A stretch of DNA of 35,438 nt from Bacteroidales bacterium UBA1680 (lineage in GTDB: Bacteria; Bacteroidota; Bacteroidia; Bacteroidales; UBA932). The notes under the pieces were generated by a model. The model had not been told where the DNA came from. It ran no database searches and saw only the letters and a program-made list of their open reading frames with translations. Where the stretch lies: positions 1-35,438 of the forward strand of contig DCKG01000036.1 of NCBI GenBank assembly GCA_002320605.1. The letters are read 5' to 3'. Position 1 is the stretch's first letter. Every line of letters begins with the position of its first letter. The translations under genes and the position numbers were made by a program. This document shows positions 1 to 8,289 of the stretch, one piece after another.

Positions 1-302
1 GAACTTTTATTCTACGGCGTCCGCGCCGGGGCGTAACTTTTATAAAATTAACGAACTATTGTTACAAAAAATTCAAAAATTATTTCACTGCTAATAATAT
101 TACATTTTAATCTCTGCCTCTGCTATTGCATAGCTCTTGCTTCCTAACCCTGCATATTTCGATTATATGCTAAAAAATATAGAGGTTGTTAACTAATTCA
201 TTCGGCAGGTAAGCGTGAGGGTCTTGTAGCAATGAACTGAACATTGTTCGATTGGGCTAAAATACTGACATCAACAGAAAGATAGTGAAGGTCAGCCTAG
301 CG
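1..302. other. A/T-rich intergenic edge, no gene seen
   Basis: No convincing coding frame is visible on either strand in this stretch, which follows the 3' end of the susD-like gene. It contains an imperfect inverted repeat at 256-301 (GCTA and CTGAC on the left, GTCAG and TAGC on the right) that could fold as a weak hairpin, and a short G/C-rich patch near 15-33. The adjoining gene to the left lies outside the window, so the role of this stretch cannot be decided. Confidence 0.5.
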
Positions 303-341
303 GAAAAGAGAAAAGGACCCGCCGGAAAAGCGAGCCCTTTT
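303..341 (-). terminator. Rho-independent terminator of the first SusC/SusD operon
   Basis: Read on the minus strand, positions 341-332 (AAAAGGGCTC) pair with 320-311 (GGGTCCTTTT) to give a 10-bp stem with two G-T wobbles, around an 11-nt loop. The stem runs straight into a T-rich tract at about 303-316. It begins 26 nt after the stop codon of the susD-like gene, where an operon terminator is expected. Confidence 0.8.
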
Positions 342-366
342 TCATCAAAGCGAATACGAATGAACG

Positions 367-2034
367 TTAGAAGTTCTGAGGAACGTCGGTGGCTTTGAGC
401 GTGCCGCCGTGATGAAGCGCCGCCTGAGACCAGAACAGACCATATTGAGTACGATACTTGTACTTACTGCCGCTGGACCTGAAGTCCTCCGGCATTCTCG
501 CCTCATTAGTCTGAAGCTCGTTTTCAGGATAAGGCATCCTCTGGATAAGATTACCTTTCTCAACCTGGGCTCCTGAATTGTACATAGGCAACTCGACAGT
601 TCCGTCATATACTCCAGGATAGCCGATACGGCGTATTTCGGCCCATGCCTCAACAGAGTTAGGGAAGAGGGCAATCCACTTCTGAATGGCTATGCTGCGC
701 AGCTTCTCCTCGTTACTGCTTCCAAATGCAGGAAGAGCGTTGACATATTCATTGTAAGCGCTGCTTGAAATAGTAGTGCTTCCGCCAGAACGGGTGATGA
801 AATATGCAATTTCATCCATAGAGGCCCTGATGCCTTGCTTCCAGACAGACTCTGCGTCACCAGCGTCCCACCCTCTAAGAATAGCCTCAGCCTTAAGGAA
901 AAGGGTTTCAGAATATGTCGCATAGCACCAAGAGAGGTTCTGGTTGGCTGAATTATGGAAGTCGAAGAAAAAGAATCCTTCTTTCGTGCTGCAGTTCAAG
1001 CGAGCATAAGAGCTGGAGTTTCCAGAGTTATTGCCTCCATGAGCTTTAGTGACGGCGGCATCTGTTCCATTCTCGATCGTTCCATTAGGATAGCCATCCC
1101 ACTGATTTCCGGTCGTTGATTTAAGATCGCCGGCCTCGAACCAAATAGCACGGCGAGGGTCTGCGACGCCTGTCGCATAGCCTTTATTCGTGCCATTCAA
1201 CACGCTCATGAAGCAATCCTCTGGAATGGTATTGGCCCAATCGTAGTATGTCCTGTCATAGTAGTCACCCCACACAGAAGAATCGCAGGAAATCCTTGCA
1301 TAGTCAGACGCATTGCTCATCGCAAGATCCTTGGCTCCCTGATAATATGTCTTTGCCGTTTCTGCAAGACTTGTTCCGGACACTCGCATGGACAGCCTCA
1401 TGATGAGGGTATTCGCCAGCTTGCGCCATTTGGCGAAATCATTTGAATACACCATGTCGTAATTGTCTATTCCTATCTGCCCGTCAGTGTTTGAAAGCGC
1501 ATCGGAATCGGCCTTCAGCCTGGCGAGAAGATCAGCGTAGATTTCTTCCTGCGAATTGTAAGGAATCGTATTGCCCATTCCAGCATAATTGCCTTCAGCA
1601 TCTTTGTACGGGGCATCGCCGTTGCGATCCACGATGCGAAGCCACATGATAACATTCCAGATGTCGTTCATCGCTGAAACAGCTTTCATGTCATCTTTCC
1701 CTTCGCACAGAGCCTTCACCTCAAGGAATTCCCTCTGGCGCGCCGTGTAGAAATCTCTCCAGAAAATATCGCCCCATCCGGCATTGTAGACATACTGGTT
1801 GGTGCCTCCCAGTCCCATAGGGGAAAGATAGTGGGCATACATATCGTCAAAGAGGTTGAAATTACGCTGGTGGTCAGCAGAAGAACCATAATACATTGCT
1901 CTTCCAAGCAGAGGACCAGCCTGGAGCGAAGACTCTGTGATAGAGGTCTTGCTCTTATTCATCTCATCGAAATCGTCACCGCAGCTAGCGAAAACGAACA
2001 GAGACAAAAATAATGGTATGATGATTTTTTTCAT
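367..2034 (-). CDS. SusD/RagB-family nutrient-binding outer-membrane lipoprotein (pair 1)
   Basis: This 555-residue protein is the surface glycan- or nutrient-binding partner of the SusC-like transporter encoded just upstream. It opens with a type II signal peptide ending in FASC, so Cys18 should be lipidated, and the acidic GDDFDE that follows fits the Bacteroidota surface-export signal. The early DEMNKSKTSITE segment and the WRKLANTLIMRLSMR helix resemble the SusD-like_2 branch (PF12771 type) rather than canonical SusD; this is a family judgement by eye. The gene starts 12 nt after the SusC stop codon and is the last gene before a strong terminator, so the two form a bicistronic unit. No enzyme gene accompanies the pair, so the ligand cannot be inferred. 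The start is an ATG directly before the signal peptide. Confidence 0.92.
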   Translation of the reverse strand: MKKIIIPLFLSLFVFASCGDDFDEMNKSKTSITESSLQAGPLLGRAMYYGSSADHQRNFNLFDDMYAHYLSPMGLGGTNQYVYNAGWGDIFWRDFYTARQREFLEVKALCEGKDDMKAVSAMNDIWNVIMWLRIVDRNGDAPYKDAEGNYAGMGNTIPYNSQEEIYADLLARLKADSDALSNTDGQIGIDNYDMVYSNDFAKWRKLANTLIMRLSMRVSGTSLAETAKTYYQGAKDLAMSNASDYARISCDSSVWGDYYDRTYYDWANTIPEDCFMSVLNGTNKGYATGVADPRRAIWFEAGDLKSTTGNQWDGYPNGTIENGTDAAVTKAHGGNNSGNSSSYARLNCSTKEGFFFFDFHNSANQNLSWCYATYSETLFLKAEAILRGWDAGDAESVWKQGIRASMDEIAYFITRSGGSTTISSSAYNEYVNALPAFGSSNEEKLRSIAIQKWIALFPNSVEAWAEIRRIGYPGVYDGTVELPMYNSGAQVEKGNLIQRMPYPENELQTNEARMPEDFRSSGSKYKYRTQYGLFWSQAALHHGGTLKATDVPQNF

Positions 2035-2046
2035 ATTGCAATCGTT

Positions 2047-5000
2047 TTAGAATCCAAGCGTGAGTGAGAAACCAAATGTACGTGATCCAGGATAAGGACA
2101 CATGTCAAATGCCGTGGCATAAATGGAAGTATCGGTCAACGATCCATCTGGAGTAGTGCCTGGCGTATGCTTTACAAGATACAGCAGGTTGCTCCCGAAC
2201 ACCGAAAATCTTGCATTTTCAACTACGCCCTTCGTAATCCTATTCACGAAGTCAGGGTTGAATGAATATGACAGCGATAGCTCTGAAAGCTTCAGATAGC
2301 CGGCGTTGTAAATGAACTCTTCATCAACGGCATTCGTCCAGTATTTCTGAGCCGAGATAGCCACAGTATTAGCGGTTCCGCTTTCAGTGACGCCTTCAAC
2401 CACCATCTGATCACGATTCTCCGTGCGTTTAGCCGTACCATGGATGGCTGCGCTATATTCAGTCACTGAATACAGATCACCACCATTCTGGAAAGAGAAC
2501 AGAGCATTTAATCCAAGATTCTTGTATGATGCGTTCAGGCTGAAAGAGCCCGTGAAATTAGGATTGATGTCACCAATCTCCTGGCTAGCGTCGCGAAGAG
2601 GCAGACCGTCTGAACCGATGATCTTGTTGCCATTGCCATCGCGGCGATACTTGTAACCGTAAATCTTTCCAAGGGACTCACCTTCGATAGCGTAAACATA
2701 TATTCCTGAATATCCGGTCATGTGGCCAAGCTCGTACATCTTCAAATCTTCGGTAAGCTCGTTGACCTTGTTCCAGTTCTTAGAGAAGTTAACTGTCGTC
2801 CCGACGGTCCAATTCCTATTTCGGATAAAATCTGCGTTGAATGTAAGTTCCAGACCTCTATTGGTAATCTTACCAGCGTTGATCCACTTATTCTGCACGC
2901 CAGAAGCATAATTCATGGCTACAGACATAATCTGGTTCTTGGTTACAGTATTATAGTACGTAAGGTCGAGTCCTAACCTGTTCTTGAAGAAATGCCATTC
3001 TGTGCCAATTTCGTAAGAGTCGGACATTTCAGGTTTCAGATTTGCATTAGCCATTGTCGTAGGCTGCTCGATGTATATGTATCCATTAGCACCGGTGGTT
3101 GTACTGTAGGTGCTCTCCAACTGATAAGGATCCGTGTCTTTACCTACCTTTGCCCAAGAGAAGCGAACCTTGCCATAATCAATCACATCGTGATTGTAAC
3201 TTATCCCGTAGGCATCAGCAGCAGATGTAAGCAACGCTGAAAGGCTGACGGAAGGATAGAAATATGACCTATTGTCTTTTGGGAGGGTTGAAGACCAGTC
3301 GTTACGAGCAGTCAAGTCAAGATAGAGCCAGTCTTTGTAGCCAATGTTGGCAAATCCATAGACCGAGTTCACTTGCTTCTCCGAAACATAGTTGCTAGCA
3401 TGAATCGTCGTGCCTGCGGCGATGAACTGAGCGCCCTGAAGGGCAATTGAGCGTCCTTCTGACCATAAATCGTCATAGTGGTACCGCATGATGTTTCCAC
3501 CTGCGCTAGCTCCCAGATCAAAATCGCCATATTTGTGATTCCACGAAAGAAGAGCCTCAGTGTTTTCTTCGATGCGTGTATATTTCCTTTCCTCAACTCC
3601 AGGATAATGTCCAGTGAAAACAGGATCCTGATATGGCCAGCTATAATTCACGGAGAATCCAGTCCAATCATATCCTTCCTTGACCCTCAGATTAAGGTCT
3701 TTCGTGAACTGGAAGTTAAGTGCCGCCATTCCGAAGAACTTATTCTGCACGTCTTTGTTATTGAACTGGTCCTGCAGGAAGTAAACGTTCTGGTGTTCAG
3801 CATCTGGCCCGTAATAGTTGTCCTCGATGTATTCTCCAGGCCTGGAAGCGTCAAATTCGTTAGCCTTGAGCGATTCCATAGTAATGGAACGAGGAATCTT
3901 GTTGATATAATATGTAGCGCCATAGGCTCCGCGGGTCTGACGGTTGTTGCCGATCGTCTTAACGTAGTTAGCCTTGACATCGACGCCGAACCAGTCAGTA
4001 ACCTTATTGCTGCTCACGAAATCGATGCTCGTCTTGTCCAGCCTGGTTGGCTTTATGATAGACTGAGTGTCGTCGTGGCCAATCGTGAGACGGAACGGAT
4101 TGCCTTCATTTCCGCCCTGGATGGTAACGTTATTAGACTGCATGTTGCCGGTACGGTAATACTCCTTGAACGGGTTCTTCGTCCCCATGTAAGGCACCTG
4201 CACGGAGGAATCCCACCATGCAGGAACCATGGTGCCGGAACTCAGCCTGGCACCCCAAGAGTTCTCTGAAGTAGTGCCAACCTCGCCATTGTCACCCTGA
4301 CCCCATGTATCTTGAAGATCGAGGTAATATGAAACTGGCGACCAAGTAAACTTACCAGAATATGTCACACCAATCTTGCCAGCAGCGCGACCACCTTTTT
4401 TTGTAGTTATGAGTATGACGCCGTTACCTGCGCGAGAACCGTAAAGTGCAGCGGCGGTAGGGCCTTTCAGCACAGAGACGGACTCAACGTCTTCCGGGTT
4501 GATGTCGAATGCACCGCTAGCGCGATCGACGCCACCCCAAAGACCAGCCTGTCCATCGATGTCGTGTCCGCCAGTATCGTACGGAACGCCATCTATCACA
4601 TACATAGGTTCGTTGTTGTCTGAGAGCGAAGAATTGCCACGAAGGACAATTCTCGTGGATCCGCCAGCTCCAGTACCAGAATTATTAATCTGAAGACCAG
4701 CCACCTTGCCCTGCAGGGCATCTGTAAGGGTAGCGGTCCCAGAACGAGCAATCTGGTCTGCCTTTACATCCTGAACTGCATAACCGAGAGATTTCTTCTC
4801 GCGAGAAATGCCAAGAGCAGTAACTACGACCTCATCCAAAAGTTCTTTGTCTTCGGTCAAAGTCACGTTTACAGAACCCCCGTTCCAAACTACCTCAACA
4901 TCTTTATATCCTATATTGGATATAAGAAGGGTTGCCCCTGCTGGAACCCCAGAAAGAGAGAATGTGCCATCTTCCCGAGTAACGGTCCCGTTAGTAGTGC

Positions 5001-5178
5001 CTTTTACTAGAATGCTGGCCCCCGGAACTGGACCAGCATTATCGACTATCGTACCCGTTACGGTGTTCTTTGATTGAGACACCTGAGCTGAAACTTCTGA
5101 AGCTTCAGCAAGGAATGCCGCGCCTGTCATAAACATCAGCGCTGACATTGCCACGACTGTTTTAAGCCAAGTTGACAT
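2047..5178 (-). CDS. SusC/RagA-family TonB-dependent outer-membrane transporter (pair 1)
   Basis: This 1043-residue protein is the barrel that imports the ligand captured by its SusD partner, powered by TonB. In order it has a signal peptide ending near SAQ at residue 32, a carboxypeptidase-regulatory-like domain (about 37-110, TVTGTIVDN onward), a TonB-box-like segment LLDEVVVTALG (about 113-123), a plug domain (about 130-260, with YVIDGVP and LKGPTAAALYGSRAGNGVI) and a long beta-barrel ending in phenylalanine (FSLTLGF), as expected for outer-membrane assembly. It has no STN domain, so it should not signal directly through an anti-sigma factor. The gene follows a 270-nt spacer carrying a probable promoter and leader hairpin, and heads a two-gene operon with the susD-like gene. 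Confidence 0.95.
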   Translation of the reverse strand: MSTWLKTVVAMSALMFMTGAAFLAEASEVSAQVSQSKNTVTGTIVDNAGPVPGASILVKGTTNGTVTREDGTFSLSGVPAGATLLISNIGYKDVEVVWNGGSVNVTLTEDKELLDEVVVTALGISREKKSLGYAVQDVKADQIARSGTATLTDALQGKVAGLQINNSGTGAGGSTRIVLRGNSSLSDNNEPMYVIDGVPYDTGGHDIDGQAGLWGGVDRASGAFDINPEDVESVSVLKGPTAAALYGSRAGNGVILITTKKGGRAAGKIGVTYSGKFTWSPVSYYLDLQDTWGQGDNGEVGTTSENSWGARLSSGTMVPAWWDSSVQVPYMGTKNPFKEYYRTGNMQSNNVTIQGGNEGNPFRLTIGHDDTQSIIKPTRLDKTSIDFVSSNKVTDWFGVDVKANYVKTIGNNRQTRGAYGATYYINKIPRSITMESLKANEFDASRPGEYIEDNYYGPDAEHQNVYFLQDQFNNKDVQNKFFGMAALNFQFTKDLNLRVKEGYDWTGFSVNYSWPYQDPVFTGHYPGVEERKYTRIEENTEALLSWNHKYGDFDLGASAGGNIMRYHYDDLWSEGRSIALQGAQFIAAGTTIHASNYVSEKQVNSVYGFANIGYKDWLYLDLTARNDWSSTLPKDNRSYFYPSVSLSALLTSAADAYGISYNHDVIDYGKVRFSWAKVGKDTDPYQLESTYSTTTGANGYIYIEQPTTMANANLKPEMSDSYEIGTEWHFFKNRLGLDLTYYNTVTKNQIMSVAMNYASGVQNKWINAGKITNRGLELTFNADFIRNRNWTVGTTVNFSKNWNKVNELTEDLKMYELGHMTGYSGIYVYAIEGESLGKIYGYKYRRDGNGNKIIGSDGLPLRDASQEIGDINPNFTGSFSLNASYKNLGLNALFSFQNGGDLYSVTEYSAAIHGTAKRTENRDQMVVEGVTESGTANTVAISAQKYWTNAVDEEFIYNAGYLKLSELSLSYSFNPDFVNRITKGVVENARFSVFGSNLLYLVKHTPGTTPDGSLTDTSIYATAFDMCPYPGSRTFGFSLTLGF

Positions 5179-5180
5179 TG

Positions 5181-5214
5181 TTAAAATATTTTAATTTTCT
5201 TCGGCTTTCGCCGA
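5181..5214 (-). promoter_or_regulatory. 5' leader of SusC pair 1: GAAA-tetraloop hairpin and palindrome
   Basis: On the minus strand 5214-5201 reads TCGGC, GAAA, GCCGA: a perfect 5-bp stem closed by a GNRA-type tetraloop. Between it and the start codon lies the perfect 14-nt palindrome TTAAAATATTTTAA (5181-5194), 2 nt before the ATG. Both would sit in the roughly 60-nt leader predicted from the upstream promoter. The structures are seen directly; a role in mRNA stability or translation is inference. Confidence 0.4.
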
Positions 5215-5247
5215 CGGACATCTCCATATTAATTAGGAAACTACCTG

Positions 5248-5278
5248 CAAATTAAAGTATTTTATTCTTAGCTTCAAA
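5248..5278 (-). promoter_or_regulatory. Probable promoter of SusC/SusD pair 1
   Basis: On the minus strand TTTG (5278-5275) is followed, after 19 nt, by TTAATTTG (5255-5248). This matches the Bacteroidales consensus TTTG, 19-21 nt, TAnnTTTG except for one base in the -7 element. Transcription would begin near 5241, giving a leader of about 60 nt before the susC-like ATG at 5178. Confidence 0.5.
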
Positions 5279-5450
5279 TATTTTTGTTAATAAAATAGAA
5301 ACTTTTTAAAAAAATTAATTATTAATATTAATTACAAAACGAATTAACTTTAACGATTCTTAATTTTGCCTTCGAGCATGCACATAAGCTATTTTAGTGT
5401 CTTTTGGACGAATCCCGTATTTCATGAATCTATTGAAATTAAAGGAAAAG

Positions 5451-6245
5451 TCAGACGGCGACTGGGGCTTTGATGGCAGGCCATGGGTCATAACCTTCCA
5501 GCTTGAAATCGTCTATTTTGAAATCAAAGACAGATTTCACTTCCGGGTTCAGGATCATTCGTGGAAGCGGACGAGGGGTTCGGGTGAGCTGCTCGCGTAC
5601 CTGGTCGAAATGATTTAGGTATATGTGAGTGTCGCCTGTCGTGTGGATGAAATCGCCCAGTCCCAGGCCGCATTCCTGAGCAATCATCATCGTCAGCAGG
5701 GCATAAGAGGCTATATTGAATGGCACTCCCAGGAAGGTGTCTGCACTGCGCTGGTAGAGCTGGCAGCTTAGACGGCCTTCGGCGACATAAAACTGAAACA
5801 GGCAGTGGCATGGCGGAAGTGCCATCTCGTCCACTTCTCCAGGGTTCCATGCCGTGACGATCATTCTGCGAGAGTCCGGATTATGCTTTATGGTCTCTAT
5901 GACATTCTTCAGCTGGTCGATCTTACGTCCGTCGGGAGCAGGCCATGACCGCCACTGATGGCCGTAGACTGGCCCTAGGTCGCCGTTTTCATCAGCCCAT
6001 TCGTCCCAAATGTGGACGTTGTTGTCCAGCAGGTACTTGATGTTAGTGTCCCCGGCAATGAACCAGAGGAGTTCGTGTATTATGCCTCGGATGAACACTT
6101 TCTTGGTTGTCAGGAGCGGGAAGCCGTCGTTGAGGTTGAATCTCATCTGATGACCGAATATGCTTTTGGTGCCTACGCCGGTGCGGTCATGCTTCACGAC
6201 ACCATCGTCTATTATATGGCGCAATAAATCCAGATATTGTTGCAT
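5451..6245 (-). CDS. thyA: Thymidylate synthase
   Basis: ThyA converts dUMP to dTMP using methylene-tetrahydrofolate, in the cytoplasm. From the ATG at 6245 the protein has 264 residues, exactly the length of the E. coli enzyme, and it aligns with it from MQQYLDLL to KAPVAV. The catalytic cysteine is Cys146 in the ALPPCHC context; DRTGVGT near the N-terminus, YQRSAD and the FNIASYALL region are the other hallmark folate and phosphate-binding segments. An upstream in-frame TTG directly after the galM stop would add two residues, but the ATG fits the family better. It is the last gene of a four-gene run after galM, starting 6 nt from the galM stop codon, so it is probably co-transcribed and translationally coupled. 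No clear terminator was seen after it. Confidence 0.97.
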   Translation of the reverse strand: MQQYLDLLRHIIDDGVVKHDRTGVGTKSIFGHQMRFNLNDGFPLLTTKKVFIRGIIHELLWFIAGDTNIKYLLDNNVHIWDEWADENGDLGPVYGHQWRSWPAPDGRKIDQLKNVIETIKHNPDSRRMIVTAWNPGEVDEMALPPCHCLFQFYVAEGRLSCQLYQRSADTFLGVPFNIASYALLTMMIAQECGLGLGDFIHTTGDTHIYLNHFDQVREQLTRTPRPLPRMILNPEVKSVFDFKIDDFKLEGYDPWPAIKAPVAV

Positions 6246-6251
6246 GGTCAA

Positions 6252-7304
6252 TTATTTCATTACTCCGAACTGCCAGATGATTGCCTCCTGGAAGGTTTCT
6301 CCCGGGCGAAGGACGGTCGTAGGGTACTCAGGTTCGTTAGGTGAATCCGGGCAGTGCTGGCACTCCATGGCCACGCCTTCGTAATCGCTGTAACTTCTAC
6401 CACACTTGCCCATCGGGCTCCCTGCAAGATAATTCCCACCATAAATCTGAATGCCTGGCTGAGTCGTAACGACCTCGACCTGACGACCGCTCAGCGAAGA
6501 ACGAAGCACGGCGGCAGTCTGCAGCTGGCCATGCTCCCAGCCATCTATAAGATAGCAGTGATCGTAACCCTTGCCAATTTTGAGCGCAGGAAAATCTTCC
6601 TTCATTTCTTTCCCTATCTTCTTGAATTCCAAGAAGTCCATAGGCGTTCCAGCCACAGGATCAGGTTCCCCGAGAGGAATCAGCGACTCATCCGTCGGCA
6701 GATAGACCGAAGCATTCAGCTGAAGCTCATGATCCAGAATATTCCCATTGCCTTCGCCGTTCAGATTGAAGTAAGCATGATTCGTGATGTTCAGAACAGT
6801 AGCCTTGTCAGTCTGGGCGGTAAAAGACAGCTTCAAGGCATTTTCCTCGCTCCATTCATAATGAGCCACTACCTCCAGATTGCCAGGATAGCCAGCCTCT
6901 CCGTCAGCAGAGAAATACATGAACTCCACTGCATCACCCTCGATGCGGCTGTCCCAGACCTGATTCTGGAAGCCGTCCGGACCGCCATGCAGATGATTAG
7001 GCCCGTTATTGATCGGCAATGCATATTCAACGCCATCCAGAGTGAAATGTCCTTTGGCGATTCGGTTGGCGTATCTTCCCGGGCATTTTCCTGCGCATGG
7101 GCCGTCCCCGAAATAGTCCTCTGGCTTCTTGTAGCCCAGCACTACATCGGCAAGCTTGCCTTCCTTGTCTGGAACGCAGATAGAAACTATTCCAGCGCCC
7201 ACGCTGGAAAGTCGTACGAAAGCACCACTGTCGTTGCGCAGGGTGTAAAGATAAATCTCTTTTCCACAGGAGCTCTTGCCCCAAAGTTCTTTCTCTATGG
7301 TCAT
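6252..7304 (-). CDS. galM: Aldose 1-epimerase (mutarotase)
   Basis: The enzyme interconverts the alpha and beta anomers of hexoses such as galactose and glucose in the cytoplasm. From the ATG at 7304 it has 350 residues, normal for the family. Expected active-site elements are in place: N80-R81 in GRYANRIAKG, His104 in NHLHGG, the catalytic His176 in NHAYFNL, Asp248 in GYDHCYLID and the catalytic base Glu314 in VAMECQHCPDSPN. There is no signal peptide. A longer version from a TTG four codons upstream is possible but would overlap the previous stop codon. It sits 8 nt after the DUF5106 lipoprotein gene and directly ahead of thyA, so it belongs to the same operon although its function is unrelated. 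Confidence 0.95.
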   Translation of the reverse strand: MTIEKELWGKSSCGKEIYLYTLRNDSGAFVRLSSVGAGIVSICVPDKEGKLADVVLGYKKPEDYFGDGPCAGKCPGRYANRIAKGHFTLDGVEYALPINNGPNHLHGGPDGFQNQVWDSRIEGDAVEFMYFSADGEAGYPGNLEVVAHYEWSEENALKLSFTAQTDKATVLNITNHAYFNLNGEGNGNILDHELQLNASVYLPTDESLIPLGEPDPVAGTPMDFLEFKKIGKEMKEDFPALKIGKGYDHCYLIDGWEHGQLQTAAVLRSSLSGRQVEVVTTQPGIQIYGGNYLAGSPMGKCGRSYSDYEGVAMECQHCPDSPNEPEYPTTVLRPGETFQEAIIWQFGVMK

Positions 7305-7312
7305 GATAAGTG

Positions 7313-8287
7313 TCAATTAATTGCCCTAAGATACTTAAAAACTCTGTCTTCAGGAGCATCTTTCAAGAGAACTTTTTTATCCTTGTCCAGAAGGTACAGA
7401 GACGGAATTGCCCTGACATTATAGATGACATCCGTGCGTATCTTGTAATCCTGGTCGTAGCCGCTATGCCACGAAGATGGGTAGGAAGATGCGTACCCTC
7501 TCCATTTATCCAGTTCCAAATCGATGTAAATATTCACGACGGCCAGCTTCCCGGAAGCCACGAGGCTGGAAATAAGCTCGTCTTGCTTCAGGACACTGAT
7601 GATATTCGCGCAAGCTTCGCAGCCAGGGTTTGAGAAAAACAGCAGGGTGTACTCCGCCTTGATGCCGTAAAGACTGTGCTTGCGTCCATTCAAATCGGTG
7701 AAAGTAAACTCTGCCGCCGGAGTGCCTGTCATATTCATGGAACACATCCGTTCGATGTAAGAATACGATGCATTCATCTCCTCCGGCAGCCTGCCGGAGG
7801 ACAGCATACTCTGCACGAATGGAAGGAACAGATCCTCGTTGCGGTAAGGCGAGTTAGGGTCGTAGAGGCACTTCTCGATGCGTTCGGCAATATATTCAAG
7901 CATCCCGCAAGAAGTGTCCCTCTTCTGGAAATTCTCCGCCTTATTGAAAATATGCACGACACATTCCTTTGCCTTATCCAGAGGTAGCTGAGATTCAATC
8001 AATTCAATATATTGCCGTACCATTTCACCCACTTCGTCGATGCGGACGCCATTGATCATGGTGCTGTCCGAAGGATAAATCTTTGAAGTGTCGGTGAAGG
8101 CATCCCAATAATGCAATAAGGCATATTCAGTTTGCTCCTGAGGGTCTTGAATCATGACTGGAACGCTCGTCCCGATAGGGAACTGCCGCGGCTCGAAAGG
8201 TGCCGTCCCTGGAGCCTTCATGCCCCCGCCGCACCCAGAAAGCAAAATGCAGAATATCAATAATGAATATATTATATTCCTGAACAT
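7313..8287 (-). CDS. DUF5106 lipoprotein with thioredoxin-like C-terminal domain
   Basis: This is a 324-residue envelope lipoprotein, counted from the ATG at 8287. The signal peptide ends in LLSGC, so Cys19 is the likely lipid site. Residues about 45-190 form a helical region that looks like DUF5106, an uncharacterised Bacteroidota domain. Residues about 190-324 form a thioredoxin-like fold with the redox motif C223-E-A-C226 after a hydrophobic strand (TLLFFSNPGC) and a cis-proline segment (AIPSLYLLD). Known relatives of this architecture resemble TlpA-type periplasmic thiol-disulfide proteins, so a redox role is likely but the partner is unknown. The gene starts 2 nt after the stop codon of the Na/phosphate transporter gene and lies 8 nt before galM, which indicates one transcript. 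A GTG 24 nt upstream could give a longer N-terminus but overlaps the transporter gene. Confidence 0.85.
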   Translation of the reverse strand: MFRNIIYSLLIFCILLSGCGGGMKAPGTAPFEPRQFPIGTSVPVMIQDPQEQTEYALLHYWDAFTDTSKIYPSDSTMINGVRIDEVGEMVRQYIELIESQLPLDKAKECVVHIFNKAENFQKRDTSCGMLEYIAERIEKCLYDPNSPYRNEDLFLPFVQSMLSSGRLPEEMNASYSYIERMCSMNMTGTPAAEFTFTDLNGRKHSLYGIKAEYTLLFFSNPGCEACANIISVLKQDELISSLVASGKLAVVNIYIDLELDKWRGYASSYPSSWHSGYDQDYKIRTDVIYNVRAIPSLYLLDKDKKVLLKDAPEDRVFKYLRAIN

Positions 8288-8289
8288 GC

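Noticed and set aside
200..300. Possible tRNA, prompted by a GTTCGATT T-loop-like string
   Set aside because: No acceptor stem, D-arm or anticodon arm can be drawn around it.
3478..4269. Open frame of 263 codons on the plus strand
   Set aside because: It lies entirely opposite the first SusC gene and has no recognisable domain or signal; it is a codon-bias shadow.
6354..7424. Open frame of 356 codons on the plus strand
   Set aside because: It is antisense to galM and the end of the DUF5106 lipoprotein gene, both well supported by motifs, and its translation resembles no family.
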